A stretch of DNA of 64,000 nt from Hymenobacter taeanensis (lineage in GTDB: Bacteria; Bacteroidota; Bacteroidia; Cytophagales; Hymenobacteraceae): contig NZ_CP053538.1 of assembly GCF_013137895.1 (NCBI RefSeq), positions 1,735,501 through 1,799,500 of the forward strand. Direction: 5' to 3'. Below are positions 43,366 through 51,786 of this stretch, piece by piece. Below the pieces are notes generated by a model, which was not told where the DNA came from, did not search any database, and worked only from the letters and a program-made list of their open reading frames with translations. Numbering within the stretch: the stretch's first letter is position 1; each line of letters opens with the position of its first letter. Made by a program: the position numbers and the translations under genes.

Positions 43366-43656
43366 TGTCATTTCGAGAGCCGCGAGGAATCTGGGGAGTG
43401 ACCTAGAGGTTGCTCATGCTCCTACAGGCCGTCATGCTGAGCTTGTCGAACCGAAGGTCGCCGTAGGCAAGCATCTCTACTGCTTCGTGCTTTCACTAGC
43501 CCAAGGTGTAAACCTTGGGTTATGGAGCGGGTACTGTTCTAGGCCAGTAGTTAGTCAGAGGTAGAGATGCTTCGGCTCCGCTCAGCATGACGTTCTAGAG
43601 AAATTCAAACAATGCCTAGGCCGGTCCCGAGATTCCTCGCGCCTCTCAGAATGACA
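43366..43656. repeat. dispersed inverted repeat, family B, split by a family A copy
   Basis: Outer arms TGTCATTTCGAGAGCCGCGA (then GGAATCT) and AGATTCCTCGCGCCTCTCAG (then AATGACA) are imperfect reverse complements 290 bp apart. Between them sits a complete family A repeat (43431-43596), suggesting that one element inserted into another. Confidence 0.75.
43431..43596. repeat. dispersed inverted repeat, family A, copy 6 (nested, longest)
   Basis: GTCATGCTGAGCTTGTCGAA ... GCATCTCTACTGCTTCGT faces GGTAGAGATGCTTCGGCTCC and GCTCAGCATGACGTTCT. The interior is longer than in other copies and includes TTCTAGGCCAGT (43537-43548). Confidence 0.8.
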
Positions 43657-43694
43657 TACGGGAGACTTGCGCCGCAAGCTACTGCCTGCCTGCC

Positions 43695-43702
43695 TATCTT
43701 TA
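43695..43702 (+). promoter_or_regulatory. possible Bacteroidota -7 box (TATCTTTA)
   Basis: TATCTTTA, one base from TAnnTTTG, 31 bp before the GTG start at 43733. Supports the shorter start for the ABC gene. Confidence 0.4.
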
Positions 43703-43732
43703 CTTTTTTCCGCTTCCTCCTTCGTCGCCGCC

Positions 43733-45733
43733 GTGTCCCAGCCCATTCTTTCCGTTCGTAACCTGACCATCGACTTCTCCAGCCACCGCGGCGATACGCG
43801 GGCCGTGGAGAACATTTCGTTTGATCTGCGGCGGGGCGAGACGCTAGCCATCGTGGGCGAGTCAGGCTCGGGCAAGTCCGTGACGTCGTTGGCCCTGATG
43901 GGACTGATTCCGCTGCCGCCCGGCCGCATCACATCGGGGGAGGCACAGTTTCAATCGGAAGCACTAGGGGAGGTGGACCTGCTGAAGCTTTCCGAGGAAC
44001 AGCTGCAGCGCGTGCGCGGCAACGACATCGGGATGATTTTTCAGGAGCCCATGACCTCGCTGAACCCGGTGTACACCTGCGGCAGTCAGGTGGTGGAAGC
44101 CCTGCGCCTGCACACCACCCTCAGCGCGAAGGAAGCGGAGGCGCGCACCGTGGAGCTGTTCCGCATGGCCCAGCTGCCGCGCCCCGAAAAGATATTCAGC
44201 AGCTACCCCCACGAAATCAGTGGGGGCCAGAAGCAGCGCGTGATGATTGCCATGGCCATGGCCTGCAACCCCGCCATCCTCATCGCCGACGAGCCCACCA
44301 CCGCCCTCGACGTGACGGTGCAGGCCCGCATGCTGCACCTCATCGACGACCTCCGTCGCCAGCACAACACGGCCGTCATCTTCATCACCCACGACCTGGG
44401 CGTGGTAGCCGAAATAGCCGACCGCATTATGGTGATGTACCGCGGCCGGGTAGTGGAGCAAGGCCCGGTGCTCGACATATTCACCAACCCCCAGCACCCC
44501 TATACCAAGGGCTTGCTGGCTTGCCGCCCAAAATTATCAGTTGGCAAAAAAAGATTGCCCGTAGTAGCCGATTTCATGCGTGAAACGGCCGATGGAAGCT
44601 TTGTTGCCACTGAAACTGTCCCTACACAACTCGTTGCTAATGAAATTGGTGAACAAGATGGCCTAGCCTCTCACAACAATAGTGAAATCACCAAAACGTT
44701 CCCCGTGGAACATCCTGTTTCACGCCCCGATGAACCGTTTTTCGGGCTAGAAACGGCTCCCAGCCTAGAATCTGGCCAGCCCTTACTGGATACTCCGGTG
44801 GTTGGGGTAAATGCGGTGTCGGAAATAGACGTGCCAACTACGGTAGCCTCGGAGTCGGCAGTGGTTTACGAAGCAGCGGAAGTACCAACAGAGCTCGTTG
44901 TCGGCGCTAGGCCACTACTAGAAGTCCGCGACTTGAACGTACACTTTCCCATTCGCAAAGGCTTCTTCAACCGCACCACCGAATACGTGCGGGCCGTGGA
45001 TGGCGTGAGCTTCGACATCTACCCCGGCGAGACGGTGGGACTGGTAGGAGAATCGGGCTGCGGCAAGACTACGCTAGGCCGGACGCTCTTGCGACTGGTG
45101 GAACCAACCTCGGGCAGTATCCTGTTTGAAGGGGTGGATTTGGCCAAGCTCCCAGCCGGGGAACTCCGCCGCCGCCGCCGTGAGTTTCAGATGATTTTCC
45201 AGGATCCGTACGCTGCCCTCAACCCGATGTTGACAGTGGGCGAGGCCATCCAGGAGCCCATGCAAGTGCACGGCGTAGGCGGTACCCGCCAACAGCAGAA
45301 AGCCCGCGTGATGGAGCTCCTCCGGACCGTAGGCCTCAAGGAAGAACACTACCTCCGCTACCCGCACGAGTTCAGCGGTGGCCAGCGCCAGCGCATTTGT
45401 ATTGCGCGGGCCCTGGCGCTCCAGCCCAAGTGCATCATCTGCGACGAGTCGGTTTCAGCTCTCGACGTATCGGTGCAGGCTCAGGTGCTCAACCTGCTTA
45501 ACGACCTCAAGCGCGAGTTCGGCATTACCTACCTCTTCATCACCCACGACCTCTCCGTGGCCCGCTTCATGTCGGACCGCTTGTTGGTTATGCGCCAGGG
45601 GCAGATCGTAGAAAGTGGCCTAGCGGCTGAGGTCTATGCCAACCCCCAGCACGAGTACACCCAGCAGCTGCTGGCCGCTATCCCGAAGGACGAACCCTCC
45701 GACATCCGGGCGGCCGTAGCCAGCCGGGCGTAG
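43733..45733 (+). CDS. fused two-domain ABC transporter ATPase, dipeptide/oligopeptide type (DppD-DppF-like)
   Basis: 666 residues, starting with GTG at 43733, which gives the usual [14 protein letters not shown] opening; the longer frame from a TTG at 43667 covers the promoter-like box. Two complete ATPase domains: Walker A GESGSGKS (near 42) and GESGCGKT (near 440), signatures ISGGQKQR and FSGGQRQR, Walker B ILIADEPT and IICDESVS. Each ends with the C-terminal extension typical of DppD/OppF ([20 protein letters not shown]). The domains are joined by about 120 residues (272-396) of unstructured Glu/Val/Thr/Pro-rich linker whose DNA looks less GC-rich than the rest. Powers import of peptides with permeases and a binding protein encoded elsewhere. 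The stop codon is in a family C repeat. Confidence 0.93.
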   Translation: MSQPILSVRNLTIDFSSHRGDTRAVENISFDLRRGETLAIVGESGSGKSVTSLALMGLIPLPPGRITSGEAQFQSEALGEVDLLKLSEEQLQRVRGNDIGMIFQEPMTSLNPVYTCGSQVVEALRLHTTLSAKEAEARTVELFRMAQLPRPEKIFSSYPHEISGGQKQRVMIAMAMACNPAILIADEPTTALDVTVQARMLHLIDDLRRQHNTAVIFITHDLGVVAEIADRIMVMYRGRVVEQGPVLDIFTNPQHPYTKGLLACRPKLSVGKKRLPVVADFMRETADGSFVATETVPTQLVANEIGEQDGLASHNNSEITKTFPVEHPVSRPDEPFFGLETAPSLESGQPLLDTPVVGVNAVSEIDVPTTVASESAVVYEAAEVPTELVVGARPLLEVRDLNVHFPIRKGFFNRTTEYVRAVDGVSFDIYPGETVGLVGESGCGKTTLGRTLLRLVEPTSGSILFEGVDLAKLPAGELRRRRREFQMIFQDPYAALNPMLTVGEAIQEPMQVHGVGGTRQQQKARVMELLRTVGLKEEHYLRYPHEFSGGQRQRICIARALALQPKCIICDESVSALDVSVQAQVLNLLNDLKREFGITYLFITHDLSVARFMSDRLLVMRQGQIVESGLAAEVYANPQHEYTQQLLAAIPKDEPSDIRAAVASRA

Positions 45734-45846
45734 AGGCACAATATTTTGCGTCTCATCGGTGTTGATGTTGTTTGCGCCGGACCGTTCTGGGCTACTTGTT
45801 CTGATAGGACTGTTCAACGACGAGACGCAAAATATTGCGCCTCTAC
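45730..45846. repeat. dispersed inverted repeat, family C, copy 2
   Basis: GTAGAGGCACAATATTTTGC (then GTCTC) faces GAGACGCAAAATATTGCGCC (then TCTAC). The first bases contain the TAG stop of the ABC gene. Partner of the copy at 22986. Confidence 0.82.
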
Positions 45847-46067
45847 AACCGGGTGCCCGTTCTTTTTAACCACCCGCGTAACGCAACCGTAACCTTCCCG
45901 CTACCGGCGGAAATAGTTATTTGCCGATATATTCCGTATCATCTCTCAGAAGCGTCGATTAGCGCTTCCAGTACCTTACTTCGGAAGGCCTCGTATTGCT
46001 ACTAGCCTTCCTCATATCAACCCCGCCGCCTGCGAAAAAGACAACCACTGGCGGCTCTTATTTTCTG
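45847..46067. other. intergenic leader of the RNase R gene
   Basis: No gene seen. With the family C repeat it makes a 334 bp gap. The sequence GTACCTTACTT (about 45971) only loosely resembles a -7 box. Confidence 0.4.
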
Positions 46068-48581
46068 ATGAAAAGAAAAGACGATTCCGCCGCCCCCCGC
46101 GCACCTCGCGCGAAGGCGGCCCGTGGCGAAGAAGCCACCGCTGCCGCATCGGTATCCAAAGACCTCGTGTTTCGGATCTTCCGCGACAACCCCACCAAAG
46201 TACTGGCCTACCGCCAGCTCTCCCGCCGCCTCGGTGTCACTACCAAGCAGCAGCGCGAGGAGATATTCGACCACCTCAAAGCCCTCAAGAAAGCGGGCTT
46301 GATTACCCTCCTCCAGAACGACGAGTACCGCCTCACAGACCCCGGCATCACCGAATTTGCCACCGCTCCGGCTAGCAGCCGGCGGGCCCGCAACCCCGAG
46401 AATACGCCGGTGCCTGCGCGCCGCAGTGGCCGCCCCATCGAAACGGAATTTGGCCAAGACCCCGTGGTGCACCGTCGTCGCGAGGCGGGTTTCGACTTCC
46501 CCGATGCCGACGAGCCAGACACGCGCCGCCGGCCCGGTCGGGAGCACGATGCCCAGACTATCACGGGTACCGTTTCCCTGGCCACCGATCAGTTTGCTTT
46601 CGTCATCAGTGAGGAGAGCGAAACCGATGTGCGCGTGTTCACCGACCGCCTGAAGTTTGCCATGCACGGCGACACCGTGCGCTTGCGCCTGCGTGGCTCC
46701 CGCGACGGCCGCCCCGTGGGCGACGTGGTGGAGGTAATAAATCGGGTGCGCCCCGAGGTAGTGGGCCGCCTGTTTGTGCAGGGCGGCATCGGCTTCGTGA
46801 AGCCCGATAGCCGCAAGCTCTACTTCGATGTATTCGTGCCCTTCGAGAACCTACACGGCGCCAACCACGGCGAGAAAGTGCTGGTGCGCATCACCGAGTT
46901 TCCGGAGGGTGGTGAAGGCCGCTCACCAGTTGGAGAAGTGGTGCGGAGCTTCGGACAGGCCGGCGAAAACGAGGCCGAGATCAACGCCATCATGGCCGAG
47001 TTCGGGCTCCCCTTCGAGTTCCCCACGGACGTAGAAGCCGAGTCCGAATCCATCTCCGACGTCATCCCGCAGAGCGAGATTGAGCGCCGCCGCGACTTCC
47101 GCGACGTGACCACGTTCACCATTGACCCCGCCGATGCCAAGGACTTCGACGATGCCCTGTCCATCCGGAAGCTGGAGAACGACCACTGGGAGATTGGCGT
47201 GCACATTGCCGACGTGACCCACTACGTGCGGCCCGGCACCGAGTTGGAGCGCGAAGCCAAGTACCGGGCTACCTCAGTGTACCTCGTAGACCGGGTGATT
47301 CCCATGCTGCCCGAACGCCTCTCCAACGGTCTCTGCTCCTTGCGCCCCAACGAGGACAAGCTGACTTTCTCAGCGGTGTTTGAGCTCGACGAAAACGGCA
47401 AGCTCTACAACTCCTGGTTCGGTAAAACCATCATTCACTCCGACCGTCGCTTCGCCTATGAAGAGGCCCAGGAGCGCATTGAAGGGTTGGACTCCGACTA
47501 CACCGCCGAGATTCAGCTGATGAACAGCATCGCCAAGAAGCTGTGCGCGGCCCGCTTTAAGCAGGGCGCTATCAGCTTCGAAACGCAGGAGGTGAAGTTC
47601 AAGCTGGATGAAAATGGCAAGCCTCAGGGGGTGTATGTGAAGGAGCGCAAGGACGCCCATAAGATGATTGAGGAGTTCATGCTGCTGGCCAACCGTAAGG
47701 TGGCTGAGTTCGTGTTCAAGCTCAAGAACCGCAAGCCGCGCCTCACCATGGTGTACCGCGTGCACGAAGCCCCGGACCCCGACCGTTTGCAGAACTTCGC
47801 CCTCTTCGCAAAGAAGTTCGGCCACAACCTCGACCTCACCAACCCCAAAAAGCTGAGCACCGAGCTCAACGATTTGTCGGAGACGGTGATGGGCCGCCCG
47901 GAGCAGAACGTCATCCAGACGCTGGCCGTGCGCACCATGTCGAAGGCCATTTACACCACCGAGCCCCTAGGCCACTTCGGTCTGGCGTTCGAGCACTATT
48001 CGCACTTCACCTCACCCATCCGGCGCTACCCCGACATGATGGCGCACCGCCTCCTGGAGCACTATTTGGAGGGTGGCAAGAATGTGGAGGTCGGCCCCGT
48101 GGAAGAAGAGTGCAAGCACTCCTCCGAGCGGGAAAAATTAGCCGCCACCGCCGAGCGTGCCAGCATCAAATACAAGCAGGTAGAGTTCATGTCGGAGGTT
48201 ATCGGCGAGACCTTCACCGGCGTGGTGTCGGGCCTTACGGAGCGTGGGCTGTACGTGGAAATCGAGGAGAACAAGTGCGAAGGCATGGTTCGCCTCAACG
48301 AAATTCCTGGCGACTTCTTCGAGCTGGACCGCGACAACTACCGCATCGTGGGCCGCAACACCAAGCGCATTATCCAGTTCGGTGACGAGATGCAGGTGGT
48401 GGTAAAAGCCGCCAACCTGCTCGACCGCACCATCGACTTTGAACTGGTAGACGAGCGCCCCGACCACGTGAAGCGTCGCGAGCAGGAGGACCGCCGCCAA
48501 GGCAGCAAGCCCCGCGGCTACCGCCCCGAGCGCAGCAGCGGAGGAGGCCGCCCCGGCGGCAAAGGCGGCAAGCGCCGCTAG
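46068..48581 (+). CDS. rnr: ribonuclease R (RNB-type 3'-5' exoribonuclease)
   Basis: 837 residues from the ATG at 46068 (MKRKDDSAAPRAPRAK); the frame from a TTG at 45996 adds 24 residues without support. N-terminal basic stretch and winged-helix-like segment (residues about 25-100), cold-shock-type domains, then the RNB domain with TIDPADAKDFDDALSI (catalytic Asp cluster) and FTSPIRRYPDMMAHRLL. S1 domain near the C-terminus (GETFTGVVSGLTERGLYVEI), and a Gly/Arg/Lys-rich basic tail (GGGRPGGKGGKRR). Degrades structured RNA, including rRNA and mRNA. The stop TAG lies in CTAGGCCA (48578). Confidence 0.96.
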   Translation: MKRKDDSAAPRAPRAKAARGEEATAAASVSKDLVFRIFRDNPTKVLAYRQLSRRLGVTTKQQREEIFDHLKALKKAGLITLLQNDEYRLTDPGITEFATAPASSRRARNPENTPVPARRSGRPIETEFGQDPVVHRRREAGFDFPDADEPDTRRRPGREHDAQTITGTVSLATDQFAFVISEESETDVRVFTDRLKFAMHGDTVRLRLRGSRDGRPVGDVVEVINRVRPEVVGRLFVQGGIGFVKPDSRKLYFDVFVPFENLHGANHGEKVLVRITEFPEGGEGRSPVGEVVRSFGQAGENEAEINAIMAEFGLPFEFPTDVEAESESISDVIPQSEIERRRDFRDVTTFTIDPADAKDFDDALSIRKLENDHWEIGVHIADVTHYVRPGTELEREAKYRATSVYLVDRVIPMLPERLSNGLCSLRPNEDKLTFSAVFELDENGKLYNSWFGKTIIHSDRRFAYEEAQERIEGLDSDYTAEIQLMNSIAKKLCAARFKQGAISFETQEVKFKLDENGKPQGVYVKERKDAHKMIEEFMLLANRKVAEFVFKLKNRKPRLTMVYRVHEAPDPDRLQNFALFAKKFGHNLDLTNPKKLSTELNDLSETVMGRPEQNVIQTLAVRTMSKAIYTTEPLGHFGLAFEHYSHFTSPIRRYPDMMAHRLLEHYLEGGKNVEVGPVEEECKHSSEREKLAATAERASIKYKQVEFMSEVIGETFTGVVSGLTERGLYVEIEENKCEGMVRLNEIPGDFFELDRDNYRIVGRNTKRIIQFGDEMQVVVKAANLLDRTIDFELVDERPDHVKRREQEDRRQGSKPRGYRPERSSGGGRPGGKGGKRR

Positions 48582-48610
48582 GCCAGTACCAGCAAGTGGC
48601 CTAGGACAAC

Positions 48611-48790
48611 CTGTCATTGCGAGGAGGCACGACGAAGCAACCGCAGGACAGCGTAGCTAATCCTTCCTTGATTGTGCGCAAACCATTGACCTATTCAAAA
48701 GCCCTTACTTCCACTTGGGAGGTAAGGGCTTTTCTTTTGTTTAAGGCTTCACATGCTGAAATCGAAGGCTTGTTTCGCTCGCAATGACAG
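48611..48790. repeat. dispersed inverted repeat, family D, with a terminator inside
   Basis: CTGTCATTGCGAGGAGGCAC with GACGAAGCAA faces TTGTTTCGCTCGCAATGACAG. The interior carries a rho-independent terminator (48697-48739). Only one copy of this family is seen in the window. Confidence 0.72.
48697..48739 (+). terminator. rho-independent terminator
   Basis: AAAAGCCCTTACTTCC and GGGAGGTAAGGGCTTTT pair, followed by CTTTTGT. It lies inside the family D repeat, 115 bp after rnr. Confidence 0.85.
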
Positions 48791-48857
48791 TTTAAGCGGG
48801 CACGTTGTAGCCTGCCACCTGGCCTAGGCCACCCATCCATCCCAACCGACTCCTCCG

Positions 48858-48865
48858 TACCTTTC
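48858..48865 (+). promoter_or_regulatory. possible Bacteroidota -7 box (TACCTTTC)
   Basis: One base from TAnnTTTG, 24 bp before the GTG start of the polyprenyl synthase gene. Confidence 0.4.
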
Positions 48866-48888
48866 CCCTTCGAACCATATCCGTTTCT

Positions 48889-49860
48889 GTGGACCTGTCC
48901 CAACTCACCGACCGCCTCACTACTGGCCTAGGCCAGCTACGCTACGGCGAAGCGCCCGACGCGCTCTACGAGCCCATTCGCTACATCATGGCCCTCGGGG
49001 GCAAGCGCATCCGCCCTCTGCTCACGCTGCTAGGTGCCCATCTGTTTACCGATGACCTAGACCCCGTACTGAAGCCGGCTTTGGCTACCGAGGTCTTTCA
49101 TAACTTCACCCTCCTCCACGACGACCTGATGGACCAGGCGCCCCTGCGCCGGGGCAAGGCCACCGTGCACGAGAAGTGGAACCCCAACGTGGCTATCCTG
49201 AGCGGCGACGTGATGCTGGTGCGGGCCTATGAGCTGTTCCTGGACGTGAAGCCCGAGCTACTGGCCTACGTGCTGCGCCGCTTCTCCCAAACCGCCGCTG
49301 AGGTCTGCGAAGGCCAGCAGTGGGATATGAGCTTCGAGACAGAAACGCAGGTCAGCATTGACCAGTATCTCGACATGATCCGCCTGAAAACGGCCGTGCT
49401 CCTGGGCTTTGCCCTGGAGCTGGGTGCCCTGCTCGGCGGCGCTTCCCGTGAGGATGCCGACCACCTCCGCCAGTTCGGGGTAGGGATTGGCGTGGCCTTC
49501 CAGCTGCGCGACGATCTGCTGGACGTGTACGGCGACGCCGCCACCTTCGGCAAGCGTGTGGGCGGCGACATCGTATCCGACAAAAAGACTTTCCTACTGC
49601 TCACTGCCCAGGCTCAGGCCACGCCGGCCCAGCAAGCCACGCTAGCCCACCACGTAGGCCAGCCCGTGATAGATGCCGATGCTAAGGTGCAGGCGGTGCG
49701 GGCAATCTACGATGAGCTCGGAATACGCCCTCAGACGGAAGCTCTCATCAATACCTACTTCCTAGATGCCTTGCAGCACTTGGAGCGCGTGGCGGCCTCC
49801 GCAGAGCGTAAAAAGCCCCTGCATCAGCTGGCCCTCCAACTCATGGACCGCGAGCAGTAG
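48889..49860 (+). CDS. polyprenyl (trans-isoprenyl) diphosphate synthase
   Basis: 323 residues, GTG start at 48889 (DLSQLTDRL); no ATG is near in frame. First Asp-rich motif DDLMD at 78-82 (LLHDDLMDQAPLRRG) and second DDLLD later (QLRDDLLDVYGD), plus GGKRIRPLL, all typical of head-to-tail prenyl elongases. Makes C15-C40+ diphosphates for quinone side chains, carotenoids or other terpenoids; product length cannot be set from reading alone. Cytoplasmic. The first 50 bp carry a TGGCCTAGGCCA palindrome (48924), and another lies just before the gene (48820). The rhomboid gene follows after 66 bp. Confidence 0.93.
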   Translation: MDLSQLTDRLTTGLGQLRYGEAPDALYEPIRYIMALGGKRIRPLLTLLGAHLFTDDLDPVLKPALATEVFHNFTLLHDDLMDQAPLRRGKATVHEKWNPNVAILSGDVMLVRAYELFLDVKPELLAYVLRRFSQTAAEVCEGQQWDMSFETETQVSIDQYLDMIRLKTAVLLGFALELGALLGGASREDADHLRQFGVGIGVAFQLRDDLLDVYGDAATFGKRVGGDIVSDKKTFLLLTAQAQATPAQQATLAHHVGQPVIDADAKVQAVRAIYDELGIRPQTEALINTYFLDALQHLERVAASAERKKPLHQLALQLMDREQ

Positions 49861-49926
49861 ACATTCTCGGCCAGAAGCGGTTTCAGAAACCAGCTTCTGG
49901 CTCTCTTTTTCATCTCGCCTTTCTCT

Positions 49927-50565
49927 ATGCTCAATCTTAGCCCCACGCTGGTACTGGTTGCCCTTACCTGCGGTATCTCCATGTATGCCTGGTCTAGCCA
50001 GGAACTGATGGACAGCTGGATTCTCAGCCCCTACGAAGTGCGCCGCCGCAATGAGTGGTACCGGTTCGTCACCTCTGGTTTCCTGCACGCCGACTTCGGT
50101 CACTTGCTCTTCAATATGCTGGCGTTTTACTCCTTCAGCCAGATTGTGGAACAGGTCTTTGTGAACTTCTTCGGCACCACTACCGGTATCCTGTATTTCC
50201 TGCTGCTCTATATCGGGGGCATCATCGTCTCCGATATTCCCACCTACCTCCGCCACCGCGACGACCCTGGCTACCGCAGTTTGGGCGCTTCGGGTGGAGT
50301 AGCATCGGTTATCTTCTCAGCCATACTGTTTGCCCCCACCAACAAGATTGGCATATTCCCTCTGCCTCCCAGCCTCGGCATACCGGGCTTCATCTTCGGC
50401 TTCTTGTACTTGGCCTATTCCTACTATATGGGTCGCCGCCGTGGCGACAACATTAACCACGATGCACACTTCTATGGCGCTCTGTATGGCTTAGTAGTGA
50501 CCTTGATACTTATCCCTAAAGCTGGCCCATTTTTCTGGGATCAAATCAGAGGGTTTTTGAGTTAA
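49927..50565 (+). CDS. rhomboid family intramembrane serine protease
   Basis: 212 residues with six hydrophobic helices. HADFGHLLFNMLAF (residues 54-67) is the conserved helix-2 His/Asn region, the catalytic Ser is 122 in GASGGVAS, and the catalytic His is probably 181 (NHDAHFYGALYG). Cleaves membrane-spanning segments of other proteins in the inner membrane; substrates unknown. ATG at 49927, 66 bp after the prenyl synthase gene, so the two may share a transcript. Confidence 0.9.
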   Translation: MLNLSPTLVLVALTCGISMYAWSSQELMDSWILSPYEVRRRNEWYRFVTSGFLHADFGHLLFNMLAFYSFSQIVEQVFVNFFGTTTGILYFLLLYIGGIIVSDIPTYLRHRDDPGYRSLGASGGVASVIFSAILFAPTNKIGIFPLPPSLGIPGFIFGFLYLAYSYYMGRRRGDNINHDAHFYGALYGLVVTLILIPKAGPFFWDQIRGFLS

Positions 50566-50675
50566 GTGATTGATTATTAACAGTATAAACAAAAATATAT
50601 CAATGGCTGAATATCTATTTGCCAGAATGCGCGTAAAGAGTGTCTGAAATCCCTTTTCACTTACTCTCTTCCATC

Positions 50676-50957
50676 ATGAACAAGCTTGCTCCCTATATCA
50701 ATCGACTTTCGTTTGCAGCACCTCTACTGGCACTGTCACTGATTGTGTCTTCTTGTAGCCGCCCTAATTTGTATAAGAACAATGGTGCAGTAAGCCTATT
50801 TGGCGTCATTTATTACATATTAGCCGCTCTGACCATTCTAGATATTTTCAAACAGCCTTGGGGCATAATTAAAAAGTTGATCTGGACGTTGGTTGTATTG
50901 GTACCCTTTGGACTGATATTGTATTATCTGATTTCAGGTAGAAATAAGAAATCTTAA
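50676..50957 (+). CDS. small lipoprotein/membrane protein with PLDc_N-like domain
   Basis: 93 residues from the ATG at 50676; the frame from 50640 adds 12 residues ahead of a good signal. Lipoprotein-type N-terminus (FAAPLLALSLIVSSC), then two hydrophobic segments. The last part (IFKQPWGIIKKLIWTLVVLV ... FGLILYYLISGR) resembles the PLDc_N (phospholipase D N-terminal) membrane domain found alone in many Bacteroidota. Base composition is more AT-rich than most neighbours. Function unknown. Confidence 0.7.
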   Translation: MNKLAPYINRLSFAAPLLALSLIVSSCSRPNLYKNNGAVSLFGVIYYILAALTILDIFKQPWGIIKKLIWTLVVLVPFGLILYYLISGRNKKS

Positions 50958-50978
50958 CAGGAAGTGTTCCTCTTTTGT

Positions 50979-51025
50979 AGAAGCAAAAAGGCCCGTCGCA
51001 GAAATGCGACGGGCCTTTTTGCTTC
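50979..51025 (+). terminator. rho-independent terminator
   Basis: AGAAGCAAAAAGGCCCGTCG and CGACGGGCCTTTTTGCTTCT form a near-perfect 22 bp stem around CAGAAATG. It lies between convergent genes and can serve both strands. Confidence 0.93.
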
Positions 51026-51044
51026 TATAAGCATGCTGGGAAAT

Positions 51045-51671
51045 CTATTTACTTCCCACCAGCCGCTGCTTCTCAAGGCGGGCTACATTCTTGATCAGAG
51101 CTCCGGCATTGGCAATCTCGGTAGCCTGCCAATGGTCGCCGCGTTTCCGCATTTTCACTTCTACTACCAGCGTAGTATCGTACCGGGGCTGGCTTATCTC
51201 CAGCCCGATGCTAGCCTGTTCGCCTTCCTCCCGGGTGTACTTGATGCCCTTGAACTGGCTACCAGGTCCGGCTACTGTTCCTACCATACCCCCTAGCACA
51301 GACAAGTTCAAGGAGCCCATCGATTGAGCATTGAGTGGGGTTTCGATGGAGCCGGTCTCAATATAGCGCTGTATTTCCTTCCGGACGGCTTGCGTGAGCT
51401 GAGGTTTCAACAGCGGCAATGTTTGCTTAAAGGCGAAGCCACGAGGAATTACGTTGTCCAGTGTTTCGCTCTGATCAGCAACCTGATCAATCAGATTGCC
51501 CACTACGCTTTTGATATCTACATAGCGCTCAAACTCCGTCATGCTGTGCGTTTGAGTGGCCTTTGCAGCCTGCATCAGAGAATACGTAGGGCCGGCACTC
51601 AGGCTGCGGTAATAGAAGTAGCCACCTACAGCCAGGCTAAGTAGCAGCAAAAGAAGAATGATTCTTTTCAT
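51045..51671 (-). CDS. DUF2939 family protein, membrane-anchored
   Basis: 208 residues. N-terminal helix (IILLLLLLSLAVGGYFYY) and then GPTYSLMQAAKATQTHSMTE, with FERYVDIKSVVGNLIDQ, the typical start of DUF2939 proteins, which are periplasmic-facing and of unknown function. The C-terminal half has an all-beta look (LEISQPRYDTTLVVEVKMRK) ending in a helix. Leftward, divergent from the GDPD gene at 51787. Confidence 0.82.
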   Translation of the reverse strand: MKRIILLLLLLSLAVGGYFYYRSLSAGPTYSLMQAAKATQTHSMTEFERYVDIKSVVGNLIDQVADQSETLDNVIPRGFAFKQTLPLLKPQLTQAVRKEIQRYIETGSIETPLNAQSMGSLNLSVLGGMVGTVAGPGSQFKGIKYTREEGEQASIGLEISQPRYDTTLVVEVKMRKRGDHWQATEIANAGALIKNVARLEKQRLVGSK

Positions 51672-51786
51672 CAGGTAGGTAAAGGTGATGTAGCGAGTAA
51701 AAGTACCTCGATTTATAGGCTCTGCACGCCTTTGGGTGCGCTAGGCCAGTCTTTGCACGTATAGTTGGGAAATAAGTCCAACACAC

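Noticed and set aside
22054..48790. CRISPR array
   Set aside because: The repeats are inverted, hairpin-like, kilobases apart and without regular spacers; no cas genes.
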